Translations under genes and position numbers: made by a program
Shown here: positions 24,750 through 36,269 of the stretch, piece after piece
How positions within the stretch are numbered: position 1 is the first letter of the stretch
How the letters are laid out: each line of letters starts with the position of its first letter
The notes under the pieces: model-generated
Seen by the model: the letters and a program-made list of their open reading frames with translations, nothing else
The model's database searches: none
What the model was told of the DNA's origin: nothing
From: Spirodela intermedia
Lineage: Eukaryota; Streptophyta; Magnoliopsida; Alismatales; Araceae
Assembly: GCA_902729315.2 (NCBI GenBank)
Contig: LR746266.1
Location: forward strand, 873,001-937,000
Length of the DNA: 64,000 nucleotides
Reading direction: 5' to 3'

Positions 24750-25560
24750 TGGAATCATAAGAGTTTCCTCCTGAAATTATCCATGAAAAATCTGATCTTG
24801 GTTTGTGACGATGGAGAATAGAATGCCATGGAGTCACACAGTTCCATTGTTGAAGAGTGTAGTGATTTTCAGCACCATGGATGAATGCTTGAGGGCACAA
24901 AAGTGTGCATACTTGCTTAATCTATCAACGATGACAATGATCAAGTTAAACCCCTCTAATTTGTGAAGTCCTTTGATGAAGTTTATCATGAAATCTTCCC
25001 AAACTCATTCTGGAATGGGTAGGCTCCAGCAGCCTAGTTGACTCTAGTGATTGGATCTTACACCATTGGTAGATTAAATAAGCCTCAACATGCTTTTTGA
25101 TGGCTACTTTCATGCTTGTCAACTGCAAGTTTTGACTAATCCTCTTGTAAGTCCATAGGAAGCAAGAGTGACCTACTATTACCAAAATTATAAAATAAGA
25201 GTTAACCGACAATACTAGTTGTCTACTGTGAAGAAGTAGCTCTTGATGGAACATATAATTTCTATGTTCTTATCCTCATTTGACAATTGATAGAATTTTG
25301 GAGAGCTACATGCAGAGGTGGAGCTCCTCACCAAGTATGGTTGAGTCAACGAGAAAACCTCTAAGCACTGTAAAGTCGTTGACTCTATTTGATCATTATG
25401 ACGTCGGTGGGAGAATGTGCCTTGCTCGTTTTGTAAGATACTTTGAAATCAAAGCTCATAATTTTATACAACCATTTATGATACTCGAGAAGGACTGGTC
25501 ACTGGTCTATAATGTATTTTAGGCATCATTGATTTGTGAAGAACTTAAATTTTCATCCAA
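24750..25560 (-). pseudogene. RNase H and integrase remnants of the Ty3/gypsy element
   Basis: The minus strand gives RNase H-like LKYIIDQ and KWLYKIMSFDFKVSYK. These are followed by an integrase zinc-binding segment (GHSCFLWTYKRIS, then KKHVEAYLIYQWCK, where the usual Cys pair is partly lost) and core-domain sequence VIVDRLSKYAHFCALKH. Several stops and frame changes lie between the matches. Confidence 0.85.
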
Positions 25561-25789
25561 GTAGATAATGATACCACTTCAAGATCACAAGGGCAATTGT
25601 CATGAGTTTGGATAAATTGTCTTCAAGCATCCCAAGGAGGAGAAGGTTTGTTTCTAATAAGGTTGCTGCTCCATCTGAAGTAAGCATGGTGACACAATGA
25701 ATTTGACCTCTTCAAGTATGTCATGCTCACTTGCAATAAGTGTACCATAGGTTGTCCTCATAGTAACCCTTCTTTGCTCTTGTGTTTGG

Positions 25790-27100
25790 TTGGTGCATTA
25801 CACCTCCCCCCTTATGCTTAACCACAAATATGAAGTTATTTGTAGATTATGATTATATCATAAAAACTCGTCTTACTTTCCTTATTTCTCACTAATATAT
25901 TGACTTTTCAAGGTTTGAAATTATCTCTCTTCTTAGAATTTATGCTCAAATTTAATCATATTTAAGATTAAGGTCACTGAGGAATCTGTAAATCTGATCA
26001 ATCTCAATGTATTTCTTGAAGAATATTACATCTTGTGTATTTCTTGTGACAATTGACTTATATCAGTCAATTTCCAACCATAAGGATTTTGATTCATTTT
26101 CATATTATCTAACTGATTTTCTGTCATGCTTTAGACTCATAGCATTTGACATAAGCTGAAAATTTTAGGCTCCATCATGATCCTTCAAAGAAACTTTGTT
26201 AAATTTTTCCCAAATGTCTCTACCAATTGAAAGAAACAGATCATATATGTTCATTTCTAAGGTCATTGTGCTCTAAAGCCATGACTTGGTTATAACATCC
26301 TCTTTTTTATACAATTTGAATCTTGAATCACTTGATTCAAGTGTTGGATCTAAGATGTTGTCTAGTTTGTGTTTTTTTGTGAAAATCATTCAATGAACTC
26401 ACTTCATTGGAGTAAGTTCATATCATTTAGTTTAATTTCATTCATAATGTTTTGTAGCTCTAAGGTATGTTTGGGTATATCAATAATATAGAGTACTAGG
26501 GAAGCCATATATAAGACCTCAAACATATGATAAACATGATGTCCTCAACCAACTAGTGTTGTGCTCCTATTTTACATGGTGAGGTATAAGACTAAATAGA
26601 GAAAACTAGGAGTTATGTGGTAACAAGGTACTCTCTCTCTATATGAATATCTATTCATTATCTCACCTCCAAATAAGAGAGAAGAGGTCAGGAAGTTGAG
26701 AGAGGCCTTATATAATAATGAAAGGTACCATCAAATGTTGAAAAAGTTGCAAGTAAGATCTTGAGAAAATTAGGGTAAATCAGTGATGTCTCATTTTTGT
26801 TGAACAAGCTTGTAAGAGAATAGATCTTTAGAGGGCCAAAAACAGAACAAGTTCACATGGGGTGCTTTGATACCACCATTCTAATTGAAGTTCATCAAAG
26901 AAGATGTTGTTGGCAATGAGAGAGCTTGAAATTAGGGCTAAAATAATTCAAATACAATTGTTATATTAATTCAATGTGAGAGGGTCAGATTTGGGTAATC
27001 AATTATGTGTATCGAAACCAAATTCAATACACTTGTGAATAGTAGAGTCTAACAACAAAAGTAAACCAAGATATATATATATATAATTATGGTATAATTA
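25790..27100 (-). mobile_element. Possible nested insertion in the Ty3/gypsy element
   Basis: In intact elements RT and RNase H are joined by roughly 350 bases; here about 1.5 kb separates them, and 25790-27100 has no RT-linker similarity. The minus strand near 26866 reads TGGTATCAAAGCACC, resembling the initiator-Met primer-binding site of LTR elements, which suggests a second inserted LTR fragment. Ends and target duplications were not found. Confidence 0.35.
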
Positions 27101-27107
27101 TAGTATT

Positions 27108-27650
27108 TCATTCTCCTACAATGTTATATATTAAAATATGGTCAAATAAAGTCAAGATAAATTTACAAAATAAACTATTCAAAGTCCAATTCATGAACAC
27201 TTGGAATGTTGTTGGCACATTAGACAGGCCAAACAGCATCACAAGGAGTTCATAGTGTCCCTTGTATATTCTAAATACCATCTTGGGCACATCTTCCCTT
27301 TGGATCTTTGATTTAATGATATTGAGATCTAAGATCCAACCTTGAGAAGACAGAGGCACCATGTAATTCATCCAACATGTCTTTAACAATTGAGATCAAA
27401 AATCGATCCAAGGTTGTCGCCTGATTTGGTGCCATGTAATTGACACAGAAGCATTAGATTTCATCTTTTTTCTATACCAGTAGGGTTGGACTTGCGTACA
27501 AGCGATGAGAATATCATATCACCCCTATTGTCAGCATCTCTCAGACTAATTTCTCAATTTCAGTCTTTTGAAGATGAGGATACCGAAGATGCCAAATGGG
27601 TCAAGTACCTTTGACCAGCTATATGGTGTGGTCGATGTTACAGGGAGGAG
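27108..27650 (-). pseudogene. Reverse transcriptase remnant of the Ty3/gypsy element
   Basis: Translated pieces from the minus strand, in order: RYPHLQKTEIEKLV, VNYMAPNQ-like sequence, ILDLNIIKSKIQREDVPK, FRIYKGHYELLVMLFGLSNVP and FDHILIYN. These correspond to the conserved blocks of Ty3/gypsy reverse transcriptase; the catalytic FLDD box is altered to LFDH, and stops interrupt the frame. Confidence 0.9.
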
Positions 27651-28140
27651 GGAGACCCTCACTCGGAGTGCACATCCGCAACACTTTTATGAGCTGGAAA
27701 AGTTCAATTCGGCCCAAAAGATCCAAACTTCTGGGTTGTGATCGTCGAACACGGGCATCTCGAGTCTACGCCCTCCGTGTCATGGTTCGGTGTTGGTGAC
27801 AGAGGTCATCTGGTGAATCATGTCTTAGTCTAATTGGTTGTTGACCCAGTCGTCAGCTCCTGGTTCATCAGTACCCAGCCGACTGTGACTGGATTCACCC
27901 CAAACTAGTTGTTCTTCTTCTCCTTGCAAGGACGATTGTTGGGAGCCCTCTACTAGCGTAGGTCGTCGAGAACGGACGGTGTAATCCAACTGCTGGCGAA
28001 GTTGCCTAGCTTCTTCGCGGAGCTAGTTGACCTCCATCTGCAGCAATGTCATGCTCTGCTAGAGGTTGGCGTTGGTTTCTCGCATATCAATTCTTTCTCG
28101 GGGTCCTTCTTAGGATCATTGTTTTTGGGTAGCATGGTTC

Positions 28141-28160
28141 CAGAGGGCCTGATACCTCTT
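28141..28160 (-). other. Decayed primer-binding site
   Basis: Minus strand reads AAGAGGTATCAGGCCCTC, close to the TGGTATCAGAGC complement of initiator tRNA-Met, immediately inside the 5' LTR end and followed by an ATG at about 28133. Confidence 0.6.
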
Positions 28161-28289
28161 TGATGAGGGGCCAATAAAAAAGGAAACAGAATCCTTTCGA
28201 AGAACAGTAAATTTCCTCTTGATCAACCTTTCGGCAGAGTCCGAGAAGAGGTACAAAATCTCGGGAGAAATCCCAGAGTACAAGGAATG

Positions 28290-28975
28290 TGTATCGGCGT
28301 CTCCAGCTCCCACAGAGCATGAACCGGAAGACGTCGCTGGTCTCGAAGACATCCGACTCCGCCGGCGGGATTCGTTGTACGTACTTCTTGAGCTCATCGA
28401 TCTCGTTGAGCCGGTGGGTCTCCTCTGCCCGCTGATCAAACTTCAGTCGATGGACTCCACACATGAGGGGGAGGGGGAGGGGGGGGGAGGGGCGAAGGGG
28501 TAATATGTACCTCTACGCAGACAGATCTCGCTTATCGACCGCCATAAGAAACCCCGCAGGATGGACTACCGAGGACGGCGGGGTGGCCTTCGTACTTCTT
28601 GTGGACAACCGAGTTTCTGGTAAGGTGGATCACTATACGCTTCTTCCTAACCTCCGGATCTGCAGGCACTTGGGGGGACGACGGCGCACGCGCCGTAGGG
28701 CGGAGCGAAGCGGAGCTCCTCGTCGGCGTGGAGGATCCTCCCCGTTGCTTCGACGGCGATGGGGGAAACTTCCCTGAAGGTGGATAAGGAGAAGGAAGCC
28801 GATCATTCCAGCGAAGACGGTGGCGCGGACGCGGCGCCGTCGCCGCGGAGAGCTCTCCCCCACGGCCCCCCTCGTGGGAGAGACAGAGGGTAGACGACCG
28901 ACCATAGAGATCGTAGAGAAAATGTGAAAAGGAATCTGTCGCGATCCGGATCGTGACGTTCACGGAGTTTTTATA
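28290..28975 (-). pseudogene. Unidentified gene-like sequence abutting the retrotransposon
   Basis: I do not recognise this. On the minus strand a TATAAAA box (28968-28974) is followed by about 450 GC-rich bases with overlapping open frames. One, from 28905, has a hydrophobic segment VFAGMIGFLLLIHL after an Arg-rich N-terminus; another, from 28963, is rich in Pro, Ser and Arg. Near 28464-28290 lies an exon-like piece reading KFDQRAEETHRLNEIDEL then KKYVQRIPPAESDVFETSDVF, with normal amino-acid composition. This runs straight into the retrotransposon LTR at about 28290. It may be the 5' end of a host gene cut by the insertion, or a captured gene fragment. Strand and promoter are inferences. 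Confidence 0.35.
28968..28974 (-). promoter_or_regulatory. TATA box, minus strand
   Basis: The minus strand reads CACTATAAAAACTCC. It would start transcription near 28940 into the unidentified gene-like sequence. Confidence 0.45.
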
Positions 28976-29330
28976 GTGAGCAGAGTTCGCGGGAAATGCC
29001 AGCAGTTAATCCACGTGGACGTTGACGATGCAGTGATAACATGGCAGACTCCGTGGCTACCTGACGGCCGTTGGATTGATCTGGATGTTCCCTAGGGTTG
29101 GACCGGTAGGAACCCACGATAGAAAAAATGTATGGGTTTTATTGGGCCCATCTTAACTGTCATGTATGGTCCATTTGGATTCACCCGAAGCGGCCCAATT
29201 CAGCCCAACTGGCTGAGCACGGCGGGTGAAGGAGAGGGGGAGGGGAGTTGAATGGCTACCCCGAAGCCTTCAAGGCAGTGCAAGCTTCTTGCTCAATTAC
29301 GGAGCGGAGAACGGAAGTCCAGAGCTGAGG

Positions 29331-32300
29331 ATGGAAGAGGGCAGGGGTGTTGGGGTTGGGAGCTCTGGCGATTCGGATTCTGCCTCTTCCTCCATAACCG
29401 TCCAGGTGAAGTTCGGCGGCCGGACGATCCCCCTCTCTGTTTCCCCCAATTCGTCCGTGAGGGAGCTCAAATCGCTGCTCCAACCTCTCACCAATGTCCT
29501 CCCTCGCGGCCAGAAGCTCATCTGTAAAGGTACTCCCCCTTTCTCTGTTGATTAATTTTGTCGAGCTAAAGTGTATTCTGAATCCTTGCCGAGCCACGAG
29601 GTATTCCATCCTTCGGAAAAAAATAGGGGGGGGGGGGGCCTGCGGCGCGGGGGCGGACAGAAGAAATGAATATTCAGTCGATGGTCCGAAGAAGAACGAA
29701 ATGAATGAATTCATCTTTATATTGTCTTCTGAGTTTCCAACTGTCGTTGTTCGAGAACATTTTAGTTTTCTAGTCCTTGGCTTCGGAAATGTCACCGTCG
29801 ATATGGTTCTCAAGCATCCTGAATCAACTTCTAGTTTCGGAACTAAACTAGGAGTTTAGGAAGCATCAAGTGAAAGACAAAAAGGTTAAAAAATGGCGCA
29901 CCAATGAACTCTTGGTTAGAGTTGTCGCGCTTGGTTTATACTCTCGTCTTTCAGTTTTCATGGTGTCCTATTTTGACAGGTTATATTGTTCCATTCCTTG
30001 CATATTACCATAATTGCTTAGAGGGGATGACAGAGAACTTTATGCTTTTTCATCCTTTTCTAATTGATCGCATGCATGGAAATGTCACTAACAGCTTTTA
30101 GGGTGACGCTTTTCTACATTATCATATCCCTTGTATCTCGCCGAACTTAATGAATTTCGTACATCAGTTATGACTAGATATTTTCCATAGGCAAAGTTCT
30201 TGCTGACCCGGCGACATTGAAGTCATCACAAATCTCTGATGGATCAAAAGTGATGCTAGTTGCTTCTCATGGTGTACATCAAGGGGTAATCTACCGACTA
30301 GTCTAATTTGTGTCGTGCATGTATACAGAAATCTTATCGACTTGCAGATGAATGCCTTTTTGGATTTGATGATAATAATAATAAATTTAAAGTATAATAG
30401 GAAGGGTCAAAACTTGTAAACTGTTATTGCATATCATCTATCCATTCTTCATCAGTCATGTATTAGTAAATGCCACAACATTTTCTTATGCTACCTAGTA
30501 AGCAGCTAGAAGGTTGGAAAGGAGGCAGGCTAGGCTCAATATTGTTGAAGGATACTTCGAAATGTGAGGAACTATTTAGATATTCTCCTATCCTCTGTAC
30601 GATTAGTTCAAATATAGGACTGACATTCTACAGTTATGTACCTGGTAAGATCAAAGTGCATCAAAGGTCAAGAATATGCAGCTATGAGGCTGGCGCTTTG
30701 TGTTGTGCTGGGTACCTGAAGGTAGGTAGAGCGGTTGCGTTGGTTGGGTGGTCTTTTAAATAGGTGTTTGAGACTGGGCGGTGTAAAATATCATGTAGGT
30801 GTCATCTTTTTGGATAGTCACTTGTGCTTATCAGAAGTCAAATATCTCAACAGAATCGTGATCACCAATCTACAATCGATTAGCTTTGCCTTTTCAAGTT
30901 TTCTATAAGCATTTTTCTATTCATATGGTGCAATAGACCATGTTTGAAGCTTCTGTGCTCATCTCGGGCAGTCATCTCGCTGACTCAAAATAGTTAGAAT
31001 CTCATGCATTATTTAAAGAATAATTTCTTAAATGTGAGTTTATTGTTTTCCTTGGTAGGATGGTCCCATTACCAATCACACCTCGGCAAACTTGAGAAAG
31101 AATGTCAATGTGAGCCGTACTCATGGCCAACAGGCCAGCGTGGCCATTGAGAAGAGCCGCTTAGAACGCTGGAGGTTGACTGGTATTGTTGCTTTATCAG
31201 ATTTCCAATTGAAGGTAATTTTTAATGCAAAAAAACTATTCAGCTAAATCATCACCTGGTTACTACTGCATAGGCCTTTTCACATGGAAGTTTCTCGTTT
31301 CCTTTTTCTTACATTAGCCCACGTGATTTGTAGGCGTTGTCTTCTTTTGTTTTTTTCAAGGCACCGGCATGTGTGCTAGACAATGGAAAAGAGATTATAT
31401 ACTGGGTCTTTTGAAAAAGGAAAAAGACTCCAGGCCGTTACATTTCCATGTAGTGATTAGGATTTGTCATCAAATTTCTATGAGTTACCCTGAAGCACTT
31501 CTTCTTAACCAGTAATCGCGCCACAAATTTAGGATTTTGGCACATGTCAAATTCCTGAATATTGTGTGTGGAACTGTATTCCTCCGTGAATCCAATAGGA
31601 AATTCAAAAATTTGGAAATTATTTGTCACAACTAAGAACATACTGAATGGAATGGGAGATTGACTGGAAATCCTTGGGAATTCATGTGTATGCCTACTAA
31701 AAGCTAACTAGTTTATAATGCATGCAGAAGACCCTACCTGTTGTTGTTAGGGAGGAGGATGATCTGACGGAAATGGGAGACAAGTGTAGTTCAGGGTGTC
31801 GTCATGAGGAGTTTCAAAGTTCAGATGTCAGTATCTTTTATTTGGTTTCTGATTTGCATATGAAGGCCACCTGTCTCCTGGGTCTGCTGGGTTTTCGGAA
31901 TGTGGAATTATCGATTCCATGTAGACAATGTTTCTGCTTTATTGAGATTTAGGCAACACCTACAGCAATATCCTTGCCCCCTTGCAGATTTGAAAGTCTA
32001 AGAAATGCCCCCTCGCCTTGCAGGAATTGAATGGTGGGAGCTGCTTTCCCCATTCATTCTTTGGGATATTTGTGCAAAGTAGTGGAACGTTCCACAGAAA
32101 GGTCCTTCAAGCCAACACTGGAAGGCTAACCGTTTTGATGTTGATTAGGCAATGTGATGAATGCCAAGGGTGATTAGGATTCAATTTTTTTGGTAGGTTC
32201 TGACCTCTCTTACAATTACAGCCAAGCAAATCGGAGGAGAAGTCGACACTTTTTAATTCTATCACCGGCTAGAAAATAGCAACATAAATTAACTAATTTA

Positions 32301-35300
32301 TTTCATAATGGTAGTTTCATTTTACGTCTTTTTTGTCAATACCGCGTTTTCAAAATATCACGAATTTCTATTGTCCAAGACTGCCAGTTTTCTACAGTGT
32401 TGATTGAGTCGCCGCTGTAGTTCTTTCTCTCTGTCATTGTTCTAACATTATGTGATTTTGGTGGACATACCTCTTTCTGTCTTTCTTGTCTATTTGACTT
32501 CTCACTAGCTTATCTTATTTACAAGTATTTAACTGCACGTTTGGCGCCAAATTTGTTGTCATTTATTGACTTTGAGTTCAATTGCTCTTTCTATAAGGTC
32601 ATACCTGAGGAGGTCTGGGCTTGTGGGCTCCAAGCTAGATTATTGGATCTCAGCAATAACTTCATTGCAGAAATACCAGCGAAAATCGGCACATTAGCAT
32701 CAATAAGTGTCAGTCGCTTGTTTTCTAGCTATTTCTGTTCACTGCTTTTGATAAAGAGTTTACGTCTGAATAGACATTTTATACATTTTTCATATATATA
32801 TTTTATAAAGGTTTGATAAGTTCTTCTTTAATTTTGCAGAAGTTGTTTCTGAATGCTAATAATTTATCTGACAACAGTATTAATTGGGAAGGTATATCAT
32901 ATCTGAAGTCTTTGGCGATTCTCAATCTTAGTCAAAATCAGTAAGTGTTTTTATGATTTTAGTTTCTTCTGTTTATCTTCTGCATGATGTTTCATGAAGA
33001 ATAAATGTATTAATCGTGTGTGCTTATGGATGCTTACCTGAACTACTATATATCTAACTATATCTCACTGAATGTGTCTTCGTTTTCTTCTCACTTTGTG
33101 GTTGGGGGGTGGGGGGATAGAGGACGCGGATCATTGCCAGCTCATGAGCTGCTTTAAATTTAATCTAATGTTCCGGTTGTTGCCTGTGTATCCTTAAGAC
33201 TTTTCTAGGCTTAACTAGACTATGATGAGATACCATGTCTTTGTGTCTTCTGCACCAAGAAGAGTAATTGGCCTTCCTTCATCGGTGCACATTCAGGCCC
33301 AGGCCTGGACCATTTTAGGCCTATACCATCTCCAATTATACGTAATAATTCAATTATTGTGATTCATAGCAAGTGAATCACAATAATTGGAAAGAGTATT
33401 TTGCCTCGTGCAGTTTGAGCACTCTGTAAACTCTCTCTTGGAAAGTCTTGATGCGCATATACTTTTTGTATTCGATGTCCTCTCACTAATTTGCATCCCA
33501 ATGATTTATGCAGTTTGACCGCTCTGCCCTCTGCCCTTTGTACGTTGACTTCGCTTACACAAGTTGATGTCGCAAACAACAGGCTGACAGGGCTCCCTGA
33601 TGACATTGGAAATCTAAACCAACTTCAAGTTCTGAAAACGGGGAACAACAGGTAGACGCTTGATTTAACGGTCACTATTTCACCGGCTTCTTAAAAAAAA
33701 AAAACTCTTGCTTTCCACAAAAAAAATTAAAAATGCTTATGCCAGGGGAAGAATTTTACATCCTTGGTCTTCTGGAATCTCCCAACCTCGATCCCTGTTC
33801 CGTGGTTAGGGTTTTTGTCATTACCAGGGACACGAATTTCTGTCCAAGTTTAAATATCTAAAGCATACAAAATAGTTTTTTTATTATTTTATTTCCTGGA
33901 TTGTGCTAGAACTTGAGAGATCTGCCTGTTTACCCTAGCTCTAAAATACATCTGAGTATTATTCTATCAGTTATCTGTCTGACTTCTTTGTCTATCTTGT
34001 CAATGAAGTTTACCTCTGTCCATGCTGGAATGCAACACAAAGGGCCATTCAATTTTTTTCTTATAAAAAAAATGATGTTTATTCTTTCTACTGGCAGGAT
34101 ACGTTCCATTCCTTCGACCATTGGGAATTGTTCGTCACTTATAGAGGTAACAAACAGATGTGTTCCGTCTGCTTAAACCAGTTCTATTATATGATATTTA
34201 AACCAGTAATAAGCAATGAAGATTGAGCCCGTTGACTGCTCATATGTTTTTCGTGGACTTTGGTGTAGGTCGACCTGTCCTCCAATCTCTTGGATTGCTT
34301 ACCCGAAGCGTTTGGGTTATTAACAAACCTGAAGGTTGGATCTTCTCAGATTTCCTGATCTCCCGCCCACACCACCCCCCCCAATCCAGATGATTTATTG
34401 TGTGTATACTATGCACCAGAGTTCTTGGCTTTTTCATCTGGATAAGCATATTTGTAGTCAGAATTCTACAAGCCGAATATCAAAATTCTCAGACCATTAA
34501 ATTCTTGGTATTTGTAGCATCATCCTCTCATGAAAAAAGAAAACCCTTGCTTTTGAATCAAAATTACTTTAGGTTGGAGACCAAAGCGGTCGAGTACTGA
34601 ATTCTTGATCTGTTCATATCATTCTTTCATGGAAAAGTAAACCAGACGGTGGTCCTTGCTTTGAGATTTCAGTCGGGGAACAGAAATTCTCAGAAATCTT
34701 CAATCATTGATCCGGTCGTTATATGTTTCTCATAAAAAAAAAAAAATGCAGACCAACGATTATTTTTCATGAAAAATTCTCAAAATCTTCAATCATTGAT
34801 CCAGTAAATATATGTTTCTCATCAAAAAAAAAAATCTGCAGTCAAACGATCATTTTTCATGAAAAATTCTCAAAATCTTCAATCCTTAATCCGTTCAACA
34901 TATGTCTGCCAGGAAGTTTGTCTGACGATCTCACCAACTAGCTCGCTTCTTCATTCTTCTTTTTCTGCAGATAATCGATTATTTCTTTCTTTTTTTCCCG
35001 ACAAATTGCAGTTTATTTTCCACTAGAAAATTAATATTGATTTCTGTTTCCATGTTTCAGTGCCTGCAGCTAAGAAACAACGGCCTCCATTCCCTCCCCG
35101 CAACGTTATTGAAGATGTGCACTCAGCTCTCAACGCTTGATCTCCACGGAACCCAGATCACAAACGATGTACTCCGTCAGGTGCTTTCTTTTCTCCCCTC
35201 TTCCCCCGCTCGTCCAGAATAAATAAATAAATAAATAAATAAATAAAATGGTTCTTGATCATCATCATCATCTGATTTCTTGAGCCATAACTCATGCTGT

Positions 35301-35445
35301 CATCATCGTCCGCTGGGTCTGGCAGTTGGAGGGCTGGGAGGCTTTCGACGAGCGCCGCCGCCTGAAGCACCAGAAGCAGCTCGACTTCCGCCTCGGAGCC
35401 CCCCAGGGATTCGACGAGGGCGCGGACAAGAATAACGGGCCCTAA
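29331..35445 (+). CDS. Ubiquitin-like domain and leucine-rich-repeat protein (At2g30105 type)
   Basis: Ten exons: 29331-29529, 30191-30285, 31059-31214, 32598-32708, 32840-32940, 33514-33651, 34098-34146, 34269-34334, 35061-35180 and 35326-35445. All have GT-AG introns, and together they encode 384 residues. Residues about 17-93 are a ubiquitin-like domain (ITVQVKFGGRTIPLSV, LPRGQKLICKGKVL, SDGSKVMLVASHG). About 145-345 carry eight leucine-rich repeats of the plain L--L-L--N-L--LP type (for example LLDLSNNFIAEIP, ILNLSQNHLTALP, EVDLSSNLLDCLP). The C-terminus is a charged helix (EAFDERRRLKHQKQLDFRLG). There is no signal peptide or membrane segment, so it should be intracellular. This domain pair is characteristic of the Arabidopsis protein At2g30105, whose function is little known. 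An in-frame ATG at 29226 would add 35 residues of poor composition; I prefer 29331. Site II elements stand upstream near 29138 and 29194. Confidence 0.92.
34594..34910. repeat. 90-base tandem repeat inside an intron of the UBL-LRR gene
   Basis: The block AATTCTCA(A/G)AAATCTTCAA recurs at 34685, 34775 and 34865, exactly 90 bases apart, each with a following ATTGATCC-like and TATGTTTCTCAT-like segment; a more diverged unit precedes at about 34594. All lie in the intron 34335-35060. Confidence 0.85.
35219..35248. repeat. (AAAT)n microsatellite in the last UBL-LRR intron
   Basis: About seven AATA units in the intron 35181-35325. Confidence 0.9.
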
Positions 35446-36269
35446 AAACATTGGGCGAAGATCCCATGAGGCCGGTTTTAGGTACCTGACACAGCTGCTA
35501 CGGCTGTTTTAGGTATAAAAAGGATCTATTTGCCTTCACATGAGGAATTTTCTTTCCAAGGTTTCAGGGCTCATTAACCAGTCATCTCCTTAAGTGGAGA
35601 ATCCGAATTGGCCCACATGGCTCAATCCTCCTCTTTCTTCCGACCTTCTCTCTGAGTGTTGACTTGGTGGGGATATATAACAACCCCCCCAGCTGGTAGT
35701 GCCCTACTGCATCGTTATTGGGCCAGAGGCCAGGTGCAGACAGTATATAGCCCATTTTCTGGGCCTTCTTCACGGGCGGGCGTAGGCAGAGCTCGTGGTT
35801 CAGAGAAAGGCAATGAAAGGAGGAGAATATCGACGGGCAGAATCGAGGTAGCCATTTAAAGGTAGAGCAGCAAGATCCTACCTACATAACTTGAGATACC
35901 AGGGCAGGTAACTCTGCAGCCTACGTAGAGGAAACCACGAGAGCGCCCTACATCGAGAAGGAGGGCCCATTTTCTTTTCATCTCTTCTGCGTAATCTCAT
36001 TTGGAAGAACCGAACCAAGTTCGTTCTCGTCTCGCAGGGGGTCACAGAAAAGCCACCCGGTACAGTCCAGGATCCCAATTGGGCAAACATCAGTCAGTGC
36101 ACCCGCCACACACCTCAACTGGACGAGAGAGAGAGAGAGAGAGAGAGTCATCTATCCGATATGCAGGCAGGAACACCGGGGAAGAGATGTGCATGCGGGG
36201 AGGGGCCTCACAACTAAGAAGAGTGTGTGTATGGCGAAAGAAGAGTATACGAAAAGAAGAGAAGTCCGA
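35446..36269. other. Short intergenic region between convergent genes
   Basis: About 820 bases shared by the 3' ends of the UBL-LRR gene (+) and the E1 gene (-). It contains GGCCCA/TGGGCC hexamers near 35612, 35724 and 35758 and a short GA run near 36125; no gene is visible. Confidence 0.6.

Larger units (their letters stand above)
23661..28290 (-). mobile_element. Degenerate Ty3/gypsy chromovirus LTR retrotransposon
   Basis: Read on the minus strand the order is 5' LTR remnant (28290-28161), primer-binding site (about 28141-28160), short gag-like start, reverse transcriptase (about 27650-27108), RNase H (about 25560-25310), integrase (about 25220-24750), a chromodomain-like tail (about 24300-24040) and 3' LTR (24035-23661). 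Order RT-RH-INT with a terminal VFHVSQLKRAIG segment and EVTWET identifies the chromovirus branch of Ty3/gypsy; the short LTR and compact size suggest a Reina-like clade. Every domain is broken by stops and frameshifts, much of gag and all recognisable protease are missing, and about 1.3 kb of extra sequence separates RT from RNase H. It is a fossil that cannot encode its proteins. Confidence 0.85.

Noticed and set aside
29627-29638. Poly-G runs here and at 23759-23776 as possible G-quadruplexes
   Set aside because: Single homopolymer runs in an intron and an LTR; they are as likely to be assembly or slippage products, and nothing else supports a role.
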